Part shown: positions 63,251 through 64,000 of the stretch, one piece after another
Numbering within the stretch: position 1 is the first letter of the stretch
How the letters are laid out: every line of letters begins with the position of its first letter
Assembly (NCBI GenBank): GCA_977006965.1
Contig: OZ345369.1
Span: 1,302,001 to 1,366,000, forward strand
DNA: 64,000 bases
Origin: Phymatolithon calcareum
Taxonomy: Eukaryota; Rhodophyta; Florideophyceae; Hapalidiales
Direction of reading: 5' to 3'
Made by a program: the position numbers and the translations under genes
Notes under the pieces: model-generated
What the model was told of the DNA's origin: nothing
Seen by the model: only the letters and a program-made list of their open reading frames with translations
The model's database searches: none

Positions 63251-64000
63251 GGTGAACGCTTATACTGGCCCGAGTTATATAATAAAATTAGATGCTACCG
63301 ACAACCAATTACCACGTACTACGCATGATACATTTGAAGTGATCGTTATTTCCTTCAACTCTGCTCTTGCTGAACTATACACTTTCGTACAACCTACCGA
63401 CCAGCAATTCGAATTGCAATTCTTCATCAGAACCCAATTTGGGTCGAATTGCTATGAATTGCAATTAATTGCAATAGCAATGGATTGCGCACGACCCCTG
63501 CGCATGTCTGCGAGAAGTAACCGTTGTTTCCGCACGAGGAGCCGTGACGGGACCTCATTTCGGACGGGAAGTAGGGCCTCTTGCGCTTGCGGCCCAGCTT
63601 AGCGACAAGGTCAAACGGAACCAAATCATCCTGTACTAGCTGGTAACCAGTGACTACAACACGAATGATGATGCCCTCGTGTTGCTTGGCCCACGTTATC
63701 AATAGCCATGAGTCCCACACCAGATCTTGTTTCACGGGTCGAACGCGAATCGATGCTGCGCCAAGCGTCTAGAACAGTACAAAAGTGCAGCGACGACATG
63801 GATACATGGCCGCTGGTGATCTTCAAAGTGGCGGCAAGAGCATGTAGCGCGGTAGTCGTTGTTAACTGCCACAGGGAATGGTGTCACTTGGCTGCTAACA
63901 ACAAAACTCAGCATGTCACTTTCGATGACCTCCGGCTCCACAAGCGCCTTCTCCGCTCAAAGGATTTTTCCTGGTGCTTCTTGTAGCAGCAAGGCGTGAG

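Larger units (their letters stand above)
62537..63500. mobile_element. hAT-2: hAT-like non-autonomous element
   Basis: 964 bases. Ends CAGGGGTAGTGCC and, on the other strand, CAGGGGTCGTGCG; flanked by a perfect 8-base duplication CGCATGTC (62529-62536 and 63501-63508). M4 shows the uninterrupted site. Many TTGCAATT-type words lie near both ends. Encodes only a short start similar to hAT-1. Confidence 0.88.
62380..63941 (-). pseudogene. M6 transposase remnant, split by hAT-2
   Basis: SWIM frame 63941-63732 keeps all ligands (CSCRHFEDHQRPCIH). Frame 63735-63509 has the basic GRKRKRPYFPSEMRSRHG and degenerate knuckle up to SQTCA, where hAT-2 enters. Beyond it, frame about 62530-62380 resumes KPNIRNIVEAKRKHIDKAAQ and the acidic tail. 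Closest to M4. Confidence 0.75.
62253..64000 (-). mobile_element. M6: M-family MULE copy with hAT-2, runs off the window
   Basis: Starts GAGGAAATTCGCTGCATGGA at 62253. The same antisense transposase remnants as M1 follow, and the copy continues past 64000. The right end is not in the window. It has the MULE2 empty site at 62368-62392. Confidence 0.85.

Overview
The window looks like nuclear DNA of a eukaryotic alga, most likely a red alga (inference). Two small plastid-targeted-looking genes sit head to tail at the left end (one intronless, one with a single 268-base intron). The other 61 kb is almost entirely nested and decayed mobile elements. No bacterial-style operons, RNA genes or CRISPR arrays were seen.

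Layout. 1-2.75 kb: a HAD-like protein with a degenerate active site and a two-exon lumenal FKBP. 3.0-18.4 kb: one Russian-doll insertion. A 1.3-kb MULE derivative carrying SWIM/zinc-knuckle remnants (M1, 10-base target duplication) was hit by a second MULE (MULE2) and by a SINE whose 3' end matches a LINE. MULE2 was in turn hit by a 10.9-kb Ty3/gypsy chromodomain retrotransposon and a HARBI1-like element. Other M-family copies in this window preserve the empty sites for MULE2 and the SINE. 18.4-19.9 kb: two tRNA-derived SINE candidates. About 20-32.6 kb: a DIRS-like retrotransposon (gag knuckle, RT, RNase H, tyrosine recombinase) split by a 5.5-kb LINE with a 13-base target duplication. 32.6-39.5 kb: AT-rich, nearly empty, with a decayed DDE transposase and one unrecognised gene-like ORF. 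39.5-47 kb: an old M-family copy holding a 544-bp TRIM, two solo LTRs, LINE fragments and an LTR pair. 49.8-53.2 kb: an unclassified element with inverted ends. 53.9-64 kb: two copies of an unclassified element X interleaved with three M-family copies, two hAT-like non-autonomous elements and a truncated LINE.

The two host genes probably act in the plastid. The rest is a record of repeated transposition: insertions into insertions, often with target duplications still readable. The least explained items are the plus-strand genes inside the gypsy element (4433-6623), the X family's ORFs, and the 49.8-53.2 kb element.
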